From positions 1 to 32,735 of the forward strand of contig NZ_AMZN01000122.1 of NCBI RefSeq assembly GCF_000331535.1: 32,735 bases of DNA, in the 5' to 3' direction. Made by a program: the position numbers and the translations under genes. Numbering within the stretch: position 1 is the first letter of the stretch; the number at the start of each line of letters is the position of its first letter. A model generated the notes under the pieces. That model saw only the letters and a list, made by a program, of their open reading frames with translations. It searched no databases and had not been told where the DNA came from. The DNA is from Fulvivirga imtechensis AK7 (GTDB lineage Bacteria; Bacteroidota; Bacteroidia; Cytophagales; Cyclobacteriaceae). Below, piece after piece: positions 1-7,961 of the stretch.

Positions 1-250
1 AGAATAAAAGTTGTCCTTACTAAACTGAGGAAGACCCTTCGTTCCTCAGGGTGACGTTACGTTCGGGATGACGATAGTGGGGTATTTAATAATTCATTGA
101 TTATCAGAATCTAGTAAAAACTTGTCATTGGTACAACAGTAACAACTAACTGTACGGGACTCCGCTTTTGGGACTTCACAAGCTTTCTTTGCTCGGTTTT
201 CCTGATATGTACACCTTTAATCAGTTTTGTTATGTCGAACTCACGTTAAC
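1..250. repeat. Intergenic repeat, copy 1 of the TTAACGTGAGTTCGA family
   Basis: No gene is seen in this stretch. Its right end, 235-249, reads TCGAACTCACGTTAA. The same motif recurs at 9363-9377 and, as near-identical inverted ends, at 11525-11539 and 11699-11713. The block TGATATGTACACCTTTAA (203-220) matches 15 of 18 bases at 11667-11684, at the same 32-bp distance from the terminal motif. Positions 116-133 also match 9283-9300. A hairpin CTGAGGAA/TTCCTCAG lies at about 25-49. The terminal motif ends one base before the stop codon of the Crp-like gene. The left end of this copy is probably outside the window. Confidence 0.7.
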
Positions 251-931
251 TTACTGCAACTTTTCCAAATCCCGGATCAGTATCTTTTTACGATCGAAGT
301 TGATCAGGTTTTTCTCTTTCAGCTCATTTAGAATGGTTGTTACAGTTTGCCGGCTGGTGCCGGTGAGGTTAGCAATGTCTTTATGCGTCAGTTTGGTAGG
401 GATCATGGTTTCGAATCCTACTTTTTTGCCTTTCCAGGCTGCTGCGTCTTTCAGGAAGTCGATGATCCGGGTGCGGGCATCTTTGAATACCAGTGATTCT
501 ATTTTTCTTTCCAACTTTCGTATCCTCAGGCCAATGAGCTTATATACCTTGAAGCTCAACTCCTTGTTTTCAGCCATAAGAGCCTGCATTTCTTCAATGC
601 TGATCGGGCATACCGTAGTATTGTCATCCATGGCTTGAGCAAAATCTTCGCGTTTTTCTTCTCCGGCCAGGGCCAGTTCACCAAAGATCTCCCCTGTAGT
701 TAATATTGCTTTGACTACCTCTTTTCCATCTTCAGTATAATGGCCGATCCTCACTCTGCCGGCAGCGATCATATAGATGCTTTTAGCTGGCTCTTCCGGA
801 AAATAGATGAAATCATTTTTCTTAAAATAGTTGAAACTGTGCCGTTCCGAGATGGTTTTAATTTTGTGCGGGCACATGAGGTTAAAAAGATCTACATCTT
901 CAAAATACCAGAGTGTCGAGTTTACGCTCAT
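251..931 (-). CDS. Crp/Fnr-family transcriptional regulator
   Basis: A 226-residue protein of usual length for the family. Residues of about 25-125 form a cyclic-nucleotide-binding-type beta barrel, with the GEIFGELAL segment typical of the phosphate-binding cassette. The C-terminal winged helix contains LTHKDIANLTGTSRQTVT, a good Crp-type recognition region. The Arg that contacts cAMP in E. coli Crp is not clearly conserved (KREDFAQA follows GELAL), and there is no N-terminal Cys cluster for an Fnr-type iron-sulfur centre. The ligand is therefore unknown. It is divergent from the MOSC gene across an AT-rich gap of 92 bp and may control the respiratory and molybdenum genes to its right, which is inference from position only. 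The ATG at 931 gives a complete N-terminus. A repeat end starts directly behind its stop codon. Confidence 0.9.
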   Translation of the reverse strand: MSVNSTLWYFEDVDLFNLMCPHKIKTISERHSFNYFKKNDFIYFPEEPAKSIYMIAAGRVRIGHYTEDGKEVVKAILTTGEIFGELALAGEEKREDFAQAMDDNTTVCPISIEEMQALMAENKELSFKVYKLIGLRIRKLERKIESLVFKDARTRIIDFLKDAAAWKGKKVGFETMIPTKLTHKDIANLTGTSRQTVTTILNELKEKNLINFDRKKILIRDLEKLQ

Positions 932-1023
932 TGCAATAAAACTTTCCCTTTTATTGGTCTAAAAAACGGTTATTTAATGTAAGTTAGTAAATAAAATCGC
1001 TTAAATAAACAGATACAACAACT

Positions 1024-1842
1024 ATGTTCCTCAGCGACATTATCCTCTATCCCATTAAGTCCTTGCCAGGTGTACGGATAAACGAAAGTAAGGTTGAGCC
1101 AAGGGGTCTTCAATATGATCGCAGGTGGATGCTTGTTGATGAGGACAATAAGTTTATCACCATCCGGCAGCACCACGATTTACTTTTGTTTGACCTGCAA
1201 ATAGAAGGTAAAGGGTTTGTAGTAAAACATCGTGAAACAGGAGATGCTCTTGAGCTACCATGGGAAATATCGGACGGAGTTATTGTAAAGGTGAAGATAT
1301 GGGACGATGAAGTGGAGGCTATCACCGGAAATGATAACTGGGGAGCCTGGTTTGAAGATAAGCTGGGTATTGCATGCCGCCTGGTATATATGGGTGATCA
1401 AGCTAAGCGCCCCATCAAACAGGAATGGTCGAAAGACGGGGAAATTGTAAGCTTTGCAGATGCCTATCCACTGCTCGTGATTGGCTCGGCTTCTTTGGCA
1501 GACCTTAACCAAAAGTTGGAAAAACGCATTACCATCGACAGGTTCAGACCAAACCTTGTTTTTGAAGGGGGCGAGCCTTATGAAGAATTCCGGTGGGGAA
1601 AATTTAAAATAGGAGAGAACCTTTTTCAGGGACTTAAACCATGTGAGCGATGCATTGTCACCACCCTGGATCCTGTAACTGCTGAGAAAGGACGGGAACC
1701 TCTTTTGACCCTATCAAAACAAAAGATCAATAACAAAATTGTATTTGGGCAGCACGCTTATGGCATTCACTTTGGTACAATTAAGGTGGATGATAATATC
1801 GAAGTGCTTCAGTATAAAGATTCTCCTTATGATCCTGTTTAA
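1024..1842 (+). CDS. MOSC domain protein (mARC/YcbX-like)
   Basis: A 272-residue protein. Residues 1-110 resemble the MOSC N-terminal beta-barrel domain (opening LSDIILYPIKSLPGV, then GLQYDRRWMLVD). Residues of about 140-265 form the MOSC domain with FRPNLVF and LKPCERCIVTTLDP. Cys207 and Cys210 lie in the segment that carries the molybdenum-coordinating Cys in mARC-type proteins. The family binds sulfurated molybdenum cofactor and includes N-hydroxylated-compound reductases; the substrate here is unknown. No ferredoxin domain is attached, unlike YcbX. It begins a likely operon with hemJ 38 bp downstream, and its molybdenum link fits the IorAB/XdhC genes further along. Confidence 0.88.
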   Translation: MFLSDIILYPIKSLPGVRINESKVEPRGLQYDRRWMLVDEDNKFITIRQHHDLLLFDLQIEGKGFVVKHRETGDALELPWEISDGVIVKVKIWDDEVEAITGNDNWGAWFEDKLGIACRLVYMGDQAKRPIKQEWSKDGEIVSFADAYPLLVIGSASLADLNQKLEKRITIDRFRPNLVFEGGEPYEEFRWGKFKIGENLFQGLKPCERCIVTTLDPVTAEKGREPLLTLSKQKINNKIVFGQHAYGIHFGTIKVDDNIEVLQYKDSPYDPV

Positions 1843-1880
1843 GTTATTGCTGATGGTTAACTTTACGGCAAACTAAAAGC

Positions 1881-2417
1881 ATGGCTTTTCTATATCTCAA
1901 GGCGCTACATATTATTTTTATTGTCACCTGGTTTGCTGGTTTATTTTATATTGTAAGACTTTTCATCTACCAAACAGAAGCCAGTGAACGTTCCGAACCA
2001 GATCGTTCGATACTCATAAAAGAGTATAAGCGAAACAGTAAACGTCTATGGTTTGGTATCACCTGGCCATCGGCAATTCTGACCTTTATCTTTGGCATAT
2101 GGGTACTCTTACAGGTGCCTTCATATCTCAGCCAGGGCTTTATGCATATTAAGCTGACCTTTGTATTTTTTCTATATATATATCATTTTGCCTGCCACAG
2201 AATATACAATCAACTGCAGCAAGATAATTATAAGTACAAATCGCAACTACTAAGGATTTGGAATGAAGTGGCAACAGTATTACTCGTTGGCATTGTGTTT
2301 ATTATTGTATTAAAAAATGCGTTGAGTATGGTATGGGGATTGGCCGGTCTGATAATTTTCACCGTGCTATTAATGTTAGCAATACGGATCTATAAAAAAA
2401 TAAGAGAGTCGAAATGA
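1881..2417 (+). CDS. hemJ: HemJ-type protoporphyrinogen IX oxidase (CopD-like membrane protein)
   Basis: A 178-residue integral membrane protein with about four or five hydrophobic spans. The opening LKALHIIFIVTWFAGLFY, with His10 and the WFAGLFY signature, matches the HemJ family, as do the later HIKLTFVF and LRIWNEVATVLL segments. HemJ oxidises protoporphyrinogen IX to protoporphyrin IX at the cytoplasmic membrane late in heme synthesis. The broader CopD family (copper resistance) is the alternative automatic label, but the length and N-terminal motif favour HemJ. The gene overlaps the SCO1 gene by four bases (ATGA), so the two are probably translationally coupled. A heme-synthesis enzyme next to cytochrome genes makes sense. 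Confidence 0.78.
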   Translation: MAFLYLKALHIIFIVTWFAGLFYIVRLFIYQTEASERSEPDRSILIKEYKRNSKRLWFGITWPSAILTFIFGIWVLLQVPSYLSQGFMHIKLTFVFFLYIYHFACHRIYNQLQQDNYKYKSQLLRIWNEVATVLLVGIVFIIVLKNALSMVWGLAGLIIFTVLLMLAIRIYKKIRESK

Positions 2418-3034
2418 AGATAAACAATTTAGTCATTCTTTTGCTCCTCGTTATTATGTGTGCCTGCGGGGATAAAAAAGAGGAGAAACAATTACCAGTA
2501 TTAGGCAGAAAGGAGATCACACCTACGGATACTATTTATCATACTATTGCCGATTTTAAGTTCGTCAATCAGGATAGTACCTGGGTAACGCCCGAGACAT
2601 TCAGGAATAAGATCTATGTCGCTGATTTTTTCTTTACGTCATGCCCTACCATTTGTCCGATCATGAAAACACAGATGCTTCGCGTTTACGAGACTATTCA
2701 GGATAAGCCGGATGTGCTGATCTTGTCGCATACCATTGACCCGAAGCATGATACTGTTGCGGTTTTAAACGAATTTGCTGAAAGGCTGGGGGTAAAAAGT
2801 GACAAGTGGCATTTTGTGACGGGCGAAAAAGATGACATTTACAAAATCGGTCAGACCAGTTATATGGTAACTGCCTCTGAAGATCCGACAGAGCCGGGAG
2901 GATACATACACAGCGGGGCTTTTATTTTGGTGGATAAAGAAAAAAGGGTGAGAGGGGTGTACGATGGCACTAAACCGGACCAGGTGGACAGGTTGATAAA
3001 AGACATAGATGTATTACTCAGAGAATATAAATAG
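2414..3034 (+). CDS. SCO1/SenC/PrrC-family copper chaperone lipoprotein
   Basis: A 206-residue protein with a thioredoxin-like fold. The N-terminus is a lipoprotein-type signal ending near Cys16/Cys18 (VIMCACGDK), placing it on the outer face of a membrane. The copper-binding set of the family is complete: Cys77 and Cys81 in TSCPTICP, and His166 in YIHSGAFILVD. SCO proteins deliver copper to the CuA site of cytochrome c oxidase or act as periplasmic thiol reductases. It overlaps hemJ by four bases and is followed, after a foldback repeat, by a cytochrome c gene, consistent with a respiratory assembly role. Confidence 0.9.
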   Translation: MKINNLVILLLLVIMCACGDKKEEKQLPVLGRKEITPTDTIYHTIADFKFVNQDSTWVTPETFRNKIYVADFFFTSCPTICPIMKTQMLRVYETIQDKPDVLILSHTIDPKHDTVAVLNEFAERLGVKSDKWHFVTGEKDDIYKIGQTSYMVTASEDPTEPGGYIHSGAFILVDKEKRVRGVYDGTKPDQVDRLIKDIDVLLREYK

Positions 3035-3040
3035 TGTCTG

Positions 3041-3149
3041 TAAGAAAACGCCAATGTCTGCGTTATGCTTGTCCCAAAAATGCTCAGGTGCCTCAGTATG
3101 CTCCGCTTTTTGGAACTTCATCCCGCCATTTGGCGGGAACGTTTTCTTA
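3041..3149. repeat. 109-bp foldback element with 10-bp perfect terminal inverted repeats
   Basis: TAAGAAAACG (3041-3050) and CGTTTTCTTA (3140-3149) are perfect inverted repeats. Inside lies a GC-rich hairpin TCCCGCCA/TGGCGGGA at 3121-3138 and a looser pairing of CCCAAAAATGC with GCTTTTTGG. A segment CTCCGCTTTTTGGAACTTCA resembles positions of about 160-178 in the first repeat of the window. The element starts six bases after the SCO1 stop codon and ends 18 bases before the cytochrome c start. It could be a small nonautonomous mobile element or an RNA structure acting between the two genes. Confidence 0.6.
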
Positions 3150-3167
3150 AAGCCACTAAATAGAAAT

Positions 3168-3608
3168 ATGAAATATTGCCTTGGTCTGTTAAGTTTAGTT
3201 GTCTTTTGCTCTTGTAGCGGAAAAGGTGGAGAGACCAAAGCTTTAAGCCACACGGAAAAAGTAAAGCTGGAGCAGTATATGGTTGCGGGTCAGCAATTAT
3301 ATATGCAGCACTGTAGTGCCTGCCATCAGGCTGAGGGGCAGGGACTGGCAAAGCTTTTTCCCCCGTTGAAGAATTCAGATTATTTAAATGATAATGTTGA
3401 AGGAGTGGTTTGCGTTATAAAAAATGGCCTGAGCGGTGAAATAGTGGTTAATGGAGTTACATACAACCAGCCAATGCCTGCTTTACCGCAGCTTACCTCG
3501 CTAGAAATAGCTGAAATAGCCACTTATCTGTATAATAGTTGGGGGAGAAGTGAGGGGGTGATCAACGTAAAGGAAGTGGAGGAGATGCTGGAGAAATGCG
3601 AGCCGTGA
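3168..3608 (+). CDS. Small lipoprotein cytochrome c
   Basis: A 146-residue class I cytochrome c. The start at 3168 is chosen over more upstream in-frame codons because it gives a clean lipoprotein signal (MKYCLGLLSLVVFCSCSGKG) and leaves the foldback element non-coding. The heme-binding motif CSACH lies near residue 45, followed by GQGLAKLFPPL and a candidate axial Met in QPMPALPQL. It probably carries electrons on the outer face of the membrane. It resembles the second cytochrome at 4327 in layout (FPPL, NGVxYN, NSWG), so the two look like paralogues. Its stop codon directly abuts the stop of the convergent DUF2141 gene. Confidence 0.9.
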   Translation: MKYCLGLLSLVVFCSCSGKGGETKALSHTEKVKLEQYMVAGQQLYMQHCSACHQAEGQGLAKLFPPLKNSDYLNDNVEGVVCVIKNGLSGEIVVNGVTYNQPMPALPQLTSLEIAEIATYLYNSWGRSEGVINVKEVEEMLEKCEP

Positions 3609-4028
3609 TTATAGCATATACTTCAGAGGGATAGTTATACTTTCGGTGCCTACGTCAACTTTTATTTTGGTATCATCATAAGAGGGAGGTCCGAATGCCC
3701 CCAAAGATTTCCTGGAAAAGCCGAATCCCTCCCGGGGAATACCAAAGAAGTTTTTATCCAGTATGCCATTTTTATTCTTGTCATAAATAATACTTACCGA
3801 GTAATAGCCGGAAGGCAAATTTTCGAAAATAACATCCTTTGTGACTCCTGTCACCTCAATTATCTGACTTCTGAAATCATCCTGAAGATAGCTTTCTTTA
3901 GAATTAAAAAGCGCAACAATGAGCTGACCCTCCGGGGCTTTTATGTTCTCAATGGTGATATGAAGTATCCCATCGGCCTGCGGTTGGTGCAGGGATAGTA
4001 GAAGAGAGAGAAGAACAGTTGCTGTCAT
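3609..4028 (-). CDS. DUF2141 domain protein, exported
   Basis: A 139-residue protein with an N-terminal hydrophobic export segment. The rest matches the DUF2141 pattern: a beta-rich domain with EGQLIVALFNSKESYL, then FENLPSGYYSVSIIYDKN and KNGILDKNFFGIPREGFGFS. The DxNxNGxLD-like stretch (DKNKNGILDKN) looks like a calcium-type loop. The family is common in Bacteroidota and Proteobacteria, is exported, and has no established function. It converges on the cytochrome c gene with no bases between the two stop codons. Confidence 0.85.
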   Translation of the reverse strand: MTATVLLSLLLSLHQPQADGILHITIENIKAPEGQLIVALFNSKESYLQDDFRSQIIEVTGVTKDVIFENLPSGYYSVSIIYDKNKNGILDKNFFGIPREGFGFSRKSLGAFGPPSYDDTKIKVDVGTESITIPLKYML

Positions 4029-4326
4029 AGTTGCAATTATAGCAAATATAGTTCTTTTCGAGGCGTTAGCAGTGTCGGCATACCTCCTTAGGCACAGGCA
4101 CCACCTACTGTAAGCCTGGCATAGATAGAAGCTCTTCCAGCCTTTAAAGGCTTAGAAAGTAGATGCACATTTATAGGTACAAAGCTACAGTTAGGGTAGC
4201 ACAACGTGAAGTTTATCGAATAACAGGCAGATCACTATTAACAGATGCATGATTTACGTATATTAATGAATCAGCAAGAGGATCAGAACCGGATATAAAA
4301 ATGATCCATAAAAAAGGATATTGCTA
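4029..4326. other. Intergenic region, no gene seen
   Basis: This gap of about 300 bases separates divergent genes (DUF2141 on the minus strand, cytochrome c on the plus strand), so it should hold promoters for both. I see a small palindrome GCCTTTAAAGGC near 4140 but no clear promoter, RNA gene or small coding region. An AAAGGA-type ribosome binding site lies just before the start at 4327. Confidence 0.5.
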
Positions 4327-4737
4327 ATGAATAAAATATGTGTTCCGACATTTCTCTCTGCTATTTTGTTGGTATCCATTAGCGGTTTTACTATCGATAA
4401 TCAGGCTGATGACCTGGAAAGAAGTATGGAGCGGGGCAATGAGCTGTATATAGCCCATTGTATTACCTGTCATATGCATGATGGAAAAGGTATTCCAAAC
4501 GTGTTTCCTCCGTTGGCTGCATCTGATTATATGATGGAAGACCTGGACCGGTCTATTAAGCAAATTATATATGGCGCTAGCGGGGAAATGGAAGTAAATG
4601 GTGTTGTTTATAATGGGGTAATGTCAGGCTTTGATCTGTCTGACCAGGAGATAGCGGATATACTCAACTACATCCGTAATAGCTGGGGAAACAAAGGAGA
4701 AATAGTAACGGCCCAGCGTGTGGTTGAAGTGAGATAG
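4327..4737 (+). CDS. Small exported cytochrome c
   Basis: A 136-residue class I cytochrome c with a Sec-type signal peptide (MNKICVPTFLSAILLVSISG). The ATG at 4327 is preferred to the TTG two codons earlier because it is ATG and has AAAGGA about ten bases upstream. The heme motif CITCH lies near residue 43, followed by GKGIPNVFPPL, NGVVYNGVMSGF (likely axial Met) and a C-terminal helix ending NSWG. It is a paralogue of the cytochrome at 3168 but lacks the lipoprotein Cys, so it should be soluble in the periplasm. Lying upstream of the Mo-hydroxylase genes, it is a plausible electron acceptor for them, as cytochrome c is for IorAB-type enzymes. Confidence 0.9.
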   Translation: MNKICVPTFLSAILLVSISGFTIDNQADDLERSMERGNELYIAHCITCHMHDGKGIPNVFPPLAASDYMMEDLDRSIKQIIYGASGEMEVNGVVYNGVMSGFDLSDQEIADILNYIRNSWGNKGEIVTAQRVVEVR

Positions 4738-4753
4738 TGTCAGTTAAGCAATA

Positions 4754-4775
4754 ACTTCGGACTTCGGACTTCCGG
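4754..4775. repeat. Short 7-bp-period tandem repeat (ACTTCGG)
   Basis: Three near-identical heptamers, ACTTCGG ACTTCGG ACTTCCG, start 17 bases after the stop codon of the cytochrome c gene. A longer array of the same heptamer family lies at 11781-11822. Confidence 0.6.
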
Positions 4776-4829
4776 CTTTATAACAACAGTCAGAACTCGA
4801 AATAAATTGTCAATTTAAAAAACAATAAG

Positions 4830-5291
4830 ATGAAACTGCAAAATGTATTCATTGGTGTTCTCTGTCTTGCTTGTTTCACTACGGTACAGGCACAATCAGA
4901 TAAGGAGCAGGTACAAGCTGCTATTCTTGATTATGTTGAAGGTATCTACGAGGTGCAGCCCGAGCGGATCAAAAGAAGTGTACACCCTCAACTGATGAAG
5001 AAGGGCTTTTGGAGGCCTCAAGATCAAAGCGCTTACAAGGATGAAACGGTTATGACTTTTGATCAACTGGTGGAACTGGCTGGTAAATGGAATGCAAAAG
5101 GCTGGTTGCCAGAGGATGCCCCCAAGGAGATAGAAATTTATGATGTGCTGGATAAAACTGCGGTGGCTAAGTTAACTGCATATTGGGGTGTCGATTATTT
5201 CCATTTAGCTAAATATGACGATAAGTGGATGATCACAAATGTACTTTGGCAGAGCCTTCCTGCCCAGGAGAAGGTAGCTCAAAATGACTAG
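4830..5291 (+). CDS. Exported NTF2-like / putative lumazine-binding protein
   Basis: A 153-residue protein with a clear signal peptide ending VQAQ at about residue 22. The mature part matches the NTF2-like 'putative lumazine-binding' fold: an N-terminal helix (VQAAILDYVEGIYEVQPERIKRSVHP), then alternating strands ending in KYDDKWMITNVLWQ. Such proteins are small alpha+beta cones that bind ligands or form enzyme dimers; the ligand is unknown. The stop lies three bases before the start of the iron-sulfur subunit gene, so it is probably cotranscribed with the Mo-hydroxylase. Being exported as well, it may serve as a partner or substrate-binding protein, which is inference. Confidence 0.8.
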   Translation: MKLQNVFIGVLCLACFTTVQAQSDKEQVQAAILDYVEGIYEVQPERIKRSVHPQLMKKGFWRPQDQSAYKDETVMTFDQLVELAGKWNAKGWLPEDAPKEIEIYDVLDKTAVAKLTAYWGVDYFHLAKYDDKWMITNVLWQSLPAQEKVAQND

Positions 5292-5294
5292 GCC

Positions 5295-5759
5295 ATGGCA
5301 GATTTTACGCTTAACATTAATCAGCGCAGCTACAATGTACATGTAAGTCCTGATACACCGCTGCTATGGGTCTTAAGAGACGCCATTGGTTTAAAAGGCA
5401 CGAAGTTTGGCTGTGGTAAAGCCCTTTGCGGAGCCTGTACAGTTCACCTGGACGGCAACGCCATTCGCTCATGTAGCTTGCCGGTTTCTGCTGTAAAAGG
5501 AAAAATCGTCACCATTGAAGGGTTGTCAGAAAATGGAGATCATCCGCTGCAGGAGGCCTGGAAGGAAATAGATGTGCCCCAGTGCGGCTACTGCCAGGTA
5601 GGGCAGATCATGTCGGCAGCAGCTTTGCTGGCAAGAAAACCGCAGCCCAGTGATGAAGATATTGACACAGCCATGTCCGGTAATATCTGCAGGTGTGGGA
5701 CCTACCCAAGAATAAAAAAGGCCATTATTATGGCTGCTGCGAAGGGGGGTGCGAAATGA
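5295..5759 (+). CDS. iorA: Mo-hydroxylase iron-sulfur subunit (isoquinoline 1-oxidoreductase alpha-like)
   Basis: A 154-residue protein with the two [2Fe-2S] domains of the xanthine oxidase family. The plant-type cluster uses Cys40, Cys45, Cys48 and Cys60 ([13 protein letters not shown]). The second cluster uses Cys97, Cys100, Cys132 and Cys134 (CGYCQVGQ and [12 protein letters not shown]). It passes electrons from the molybdenum site of the large subunit to an outside acceptor. There is no signal peptide, so it presumably rides out with the Tat-exported large subunit. Its stop codon overlaps the start of the next gene (ATGA). No FAD subunit gene is nearby, as expected for IorAB-type two-subunit enzymes. 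Confidence 0.92.
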   Translation: MADFTLNINQRSYNVHVSPDTPLLWVLRDAIGLKGTKFGCGKALCGACTVHLDGNAIRSCSLPVSAVKGKIVTIEGLSENGDHPLQEAWKEIDVPQCGYCQVGQIMSAAALLARKPQPSDEDIDTAMSGNICRCGTYPRIKKAIIMAAAKGGAK

Positions 5760-7942
5760 GCACAATAGCCAAAATTCGCAGACGTGATTTTCTAAAGATC
5801 AGCGGCATCACTGGTACCGGGCTTATTCTTGGTTTTGGGATATCAGCTCATGCAAAGGAAAATATAACTACGCACTTTGAGCCTAATGCGTTTCTAAAGA
5901 TCGGCTCGGACAACAGTATTCTCATCTTTGCTAAAAATCCGGAGATAGGACAAGGTGTAAAGACCTCCCTGCCCATGATCATAGCGGAGGAGTTGGAAGT
6001 GGACTGGGACAAAACTGAAGTTGTACAGGCTCTGCTTGACCCGCGACTTGGAGCACAGTTTGCCGGGGGAAGTACTGCTGTAAAAATGAACTGGCAAACA
6101 TTGAGAAATGCAGGCGCGACAGCTAAACATATGTTGATTGCTGCTGCATCAACAGAATGGCGGCTTCCTGAAAATGAATGCTACGCAGAGAATGGAACTG
6201 TAAAAAATAAACGTAACAAAAAGGTTTTGACCTATGGCCAGTTGGCAGAAAGAGCCTCCAGGCTGGATGTGCCACAGGAGGTGAAATTAAAGGATAGCAA
6301 GGATTTTAAGATCATAGGAACAGCGAAAAAGGGTGTTGATAACCATAAGATAGTAACCGGAACAGCAGAATTCGGTATAGATGCCCGAAAGGAGGGAATG
6401 CTTGTGGCAGTGATTGAAAAATGCCCTGTTTACGGAGGGAAAGTGACGGGCTATGACGATTCCGAAGCTATGAAAGTAGAAGGTGTCCGTCATGTAGTGA
6501 AGATTGATCCGTTAAATCCTGTAGACCGCATTGCCGGAGTGGCTGTTGTGGCGGATAATACCTGGGCAGCAATAAAGGGCCGAAAGGTTCTAAAGGTGAA
6601 CTGGGAATATGGTGATGGAGCAGATGAAAATAGCGAAAGCATTACAGCAAGATTTCGGGAATATGTTAATAAAAAAGGGCGGATCGATTTGCGGAACGAG
6701 GGAGATGTAGATGCCATTTTTGATAACTCTGCTAAAGTGAATGAGGCTATTTACGAAGTGCCCTTCCTTTCACACGTGCCTATGGAGCCGATGAACTATT
6801 GTGCAGATGTCAGGGAGGAGGAATGCCATTTGTGGGGTCCCACCCAGGTACCTGGTTCGGTTCAGCGGTTGGCTGAAAGCATCACCGGCATTCCCCGGGA
6901 TAAAATTACTGTGCACATGACCCGTGTAGGCGGAGGCTTTGGGCGGAGGTTGATGGCAGATTATGCCGCTGATGCGATCACTATTTCTCATGCACTAAAA
7001 AGTCCGGTTCAGGTGGTATGGAGTCGCGAAGATGATATTCACCACGATTATTTTCGGCCAGCCGGCATGTACAAATTGAAGGCTGCTCTGGACGAAAGGA
7101 ATAAGCTGGTGGCCTGGGAGCTGAAAGCATCTACAACTTCACGGTATCTGTTTCGTGAAGCAGACCAATCACCACATGTCACAGAAGTTTTTCCTGACGG
7201 ATTTCCGGCCGGGTTTGTTCCCAATTTTCGAATGGAATACACTCCCGTAAAAACTGTGGTGCCTACAGGAGCATGGCGGGCTCCAGGGCATAATGCTACT
7301 GCTTTTATAGACCAGAGCTTTATTGATGAGATGGCGTATGTTGCTGATAAAGATCCGGTAGACTTCCGGCTGGAAGTTTTGGGTGAAGAGGATAGGGAGA
7401 TGCCATATTCAGATCACGGTGGACCTACCTACAGCACCAAAAGGCTTAAAAATGTTATCAGATTAGCTGCCGAAAAATCTGAGTGGCGAAGCAAAAAGAA
7501 AGGTACCTACAAGGGTTTTGCAGCACATTTCATGTTCGGTGCTTATGTAGCCGAGGTGGTGAGTATTTCCATGAATGCTAAAAACCTACCCCAAATAGAA
7601 GAAATATGGGCAGTGGTGGATTGTGGTATTGTAATCAACCGGAGTGGTGCCGAGGCTCAGATCGAGGGCGGCATAATCGATGGTCTGGGTGCTACCATAT
7701 TTGGCGAGGTGACTATTGCCGGAGGGATGGCCGCACAAAGCAATTTTGACACTTACCGTATGATCCGGATGCATGATGCTCCGAAGATCAACATTCACCT
7801 TGTAGAGAGTAATGAAGCCCCGGAAGGTTTGGGGGAAATGTCGTTACCTGTGATCAGCGCTGCATATACCAATGCCATTTTTGCCGCTACAGGAAAGAGG
7901 ATACGAAAATTGCCGGTGCAGTTATCAGAAATCAGTTCGTAA
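5756..7942 (+). CDS. iorB: Tat-exported molybdopterin-binding subunit (isoquinoline 1-oxidoreductase beta-like)
   Basis: A 728-residue protein; the start at 5756 overlaps the alpha stop and puts a twin-arginine signal ([10 protein letters not shown], residues 8-17) right at the N-terminus. It has the two-part aldehyde oxidase/xanthine dehydrogenase Mo-binding fold, with VGGGFGRRL near residue 390, GAWRAPGH near 504, and [13 protein letters not shown] near 690, whose Glu is in the position of the catalytic base of the family. The length fits IorB. The substrate cannot be read from sequence; relatives oxidise N-heterocycles or aldehydes. The Tat signal and missing FAD subunit point to a periplasmic enzyme using cytochrome c, and two cytochrome c genes lie upstream. 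Confidence 0.92.
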   Translation: MSTIAKIRRRDFLKISGITGTGLILGFGISAHAKENITTHFEPNAFLKIGSDNSILIFAKNPEIGQGVKTSLPMIIAEELEVDWDKTEVVQALLDPRLGAQFAGGSTAVKMNWQTLRNAGATAKHMLIAAASTEWRLPENECYAENGTVKNKRNKKVLTYGQLAERASRLDVPQEVKLKDSKDFKIIGTAKKGVDNHKIVTGTAEFGIDARKEGMLVAVIEKCPVYGGKVTGYDDSEAMKVEGVRHVVKIDPLNPVDRIAGVAVVADNTWAAIKGRKVLKVNWEYGDGADENSESITARFREYVNKKGRIDLRNEGDVDAIFDNSAKVNEAIYEVPFLSHVPMEPMNYCADVREEECHLWGPTQVPGSVQRLAESITGIPRDKITVHMTRVGGGFGRRLMADYAADAITISHALKSPVQVVWSREDDIHHDYFRPAGMYKLKAALDERNKLVAWELKASTTSRYLFREADQSPHVTEVFPDGFPAGFVPNFRMEYTPVKTVVPTGAWRAPGHNATAFIDQSFIDEMAYVADKDPVDFRLEVLGEEDREMPYSDHGGPTYSTKRLKNVIRLAAEKSEWRSKKKGTYKGFAAHFMFGAYVAEVVSISMNAKNLPQIEEIWAVVDCGIVINRSGAEAQIEGGIIDGLGATIFGEVTIAGGMAAQSNFDTYRMIRMHDAPKINIHLVESNEAPEGLGEMSLPVISAAYTNAIFAATGKRIRKLPVQLSEISS

Positions 7943-7961
7943 AAAAAAAGTTTTTATCAGA

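Noticed and set aside
168-638. 156-residue reading frame on the plus strand
   Set aside because: It overlaps the Crp-like gene on the other strand and has no domain pattern or signal; it also begins in repeat sequence.
7872-7961. ATG start for XdhC 90 bases upstream
   Set aside because: It falls inside the conserved end of iorB and adds a leader unlike the family; GTG at 7962 starts directly at the expected domain edge.
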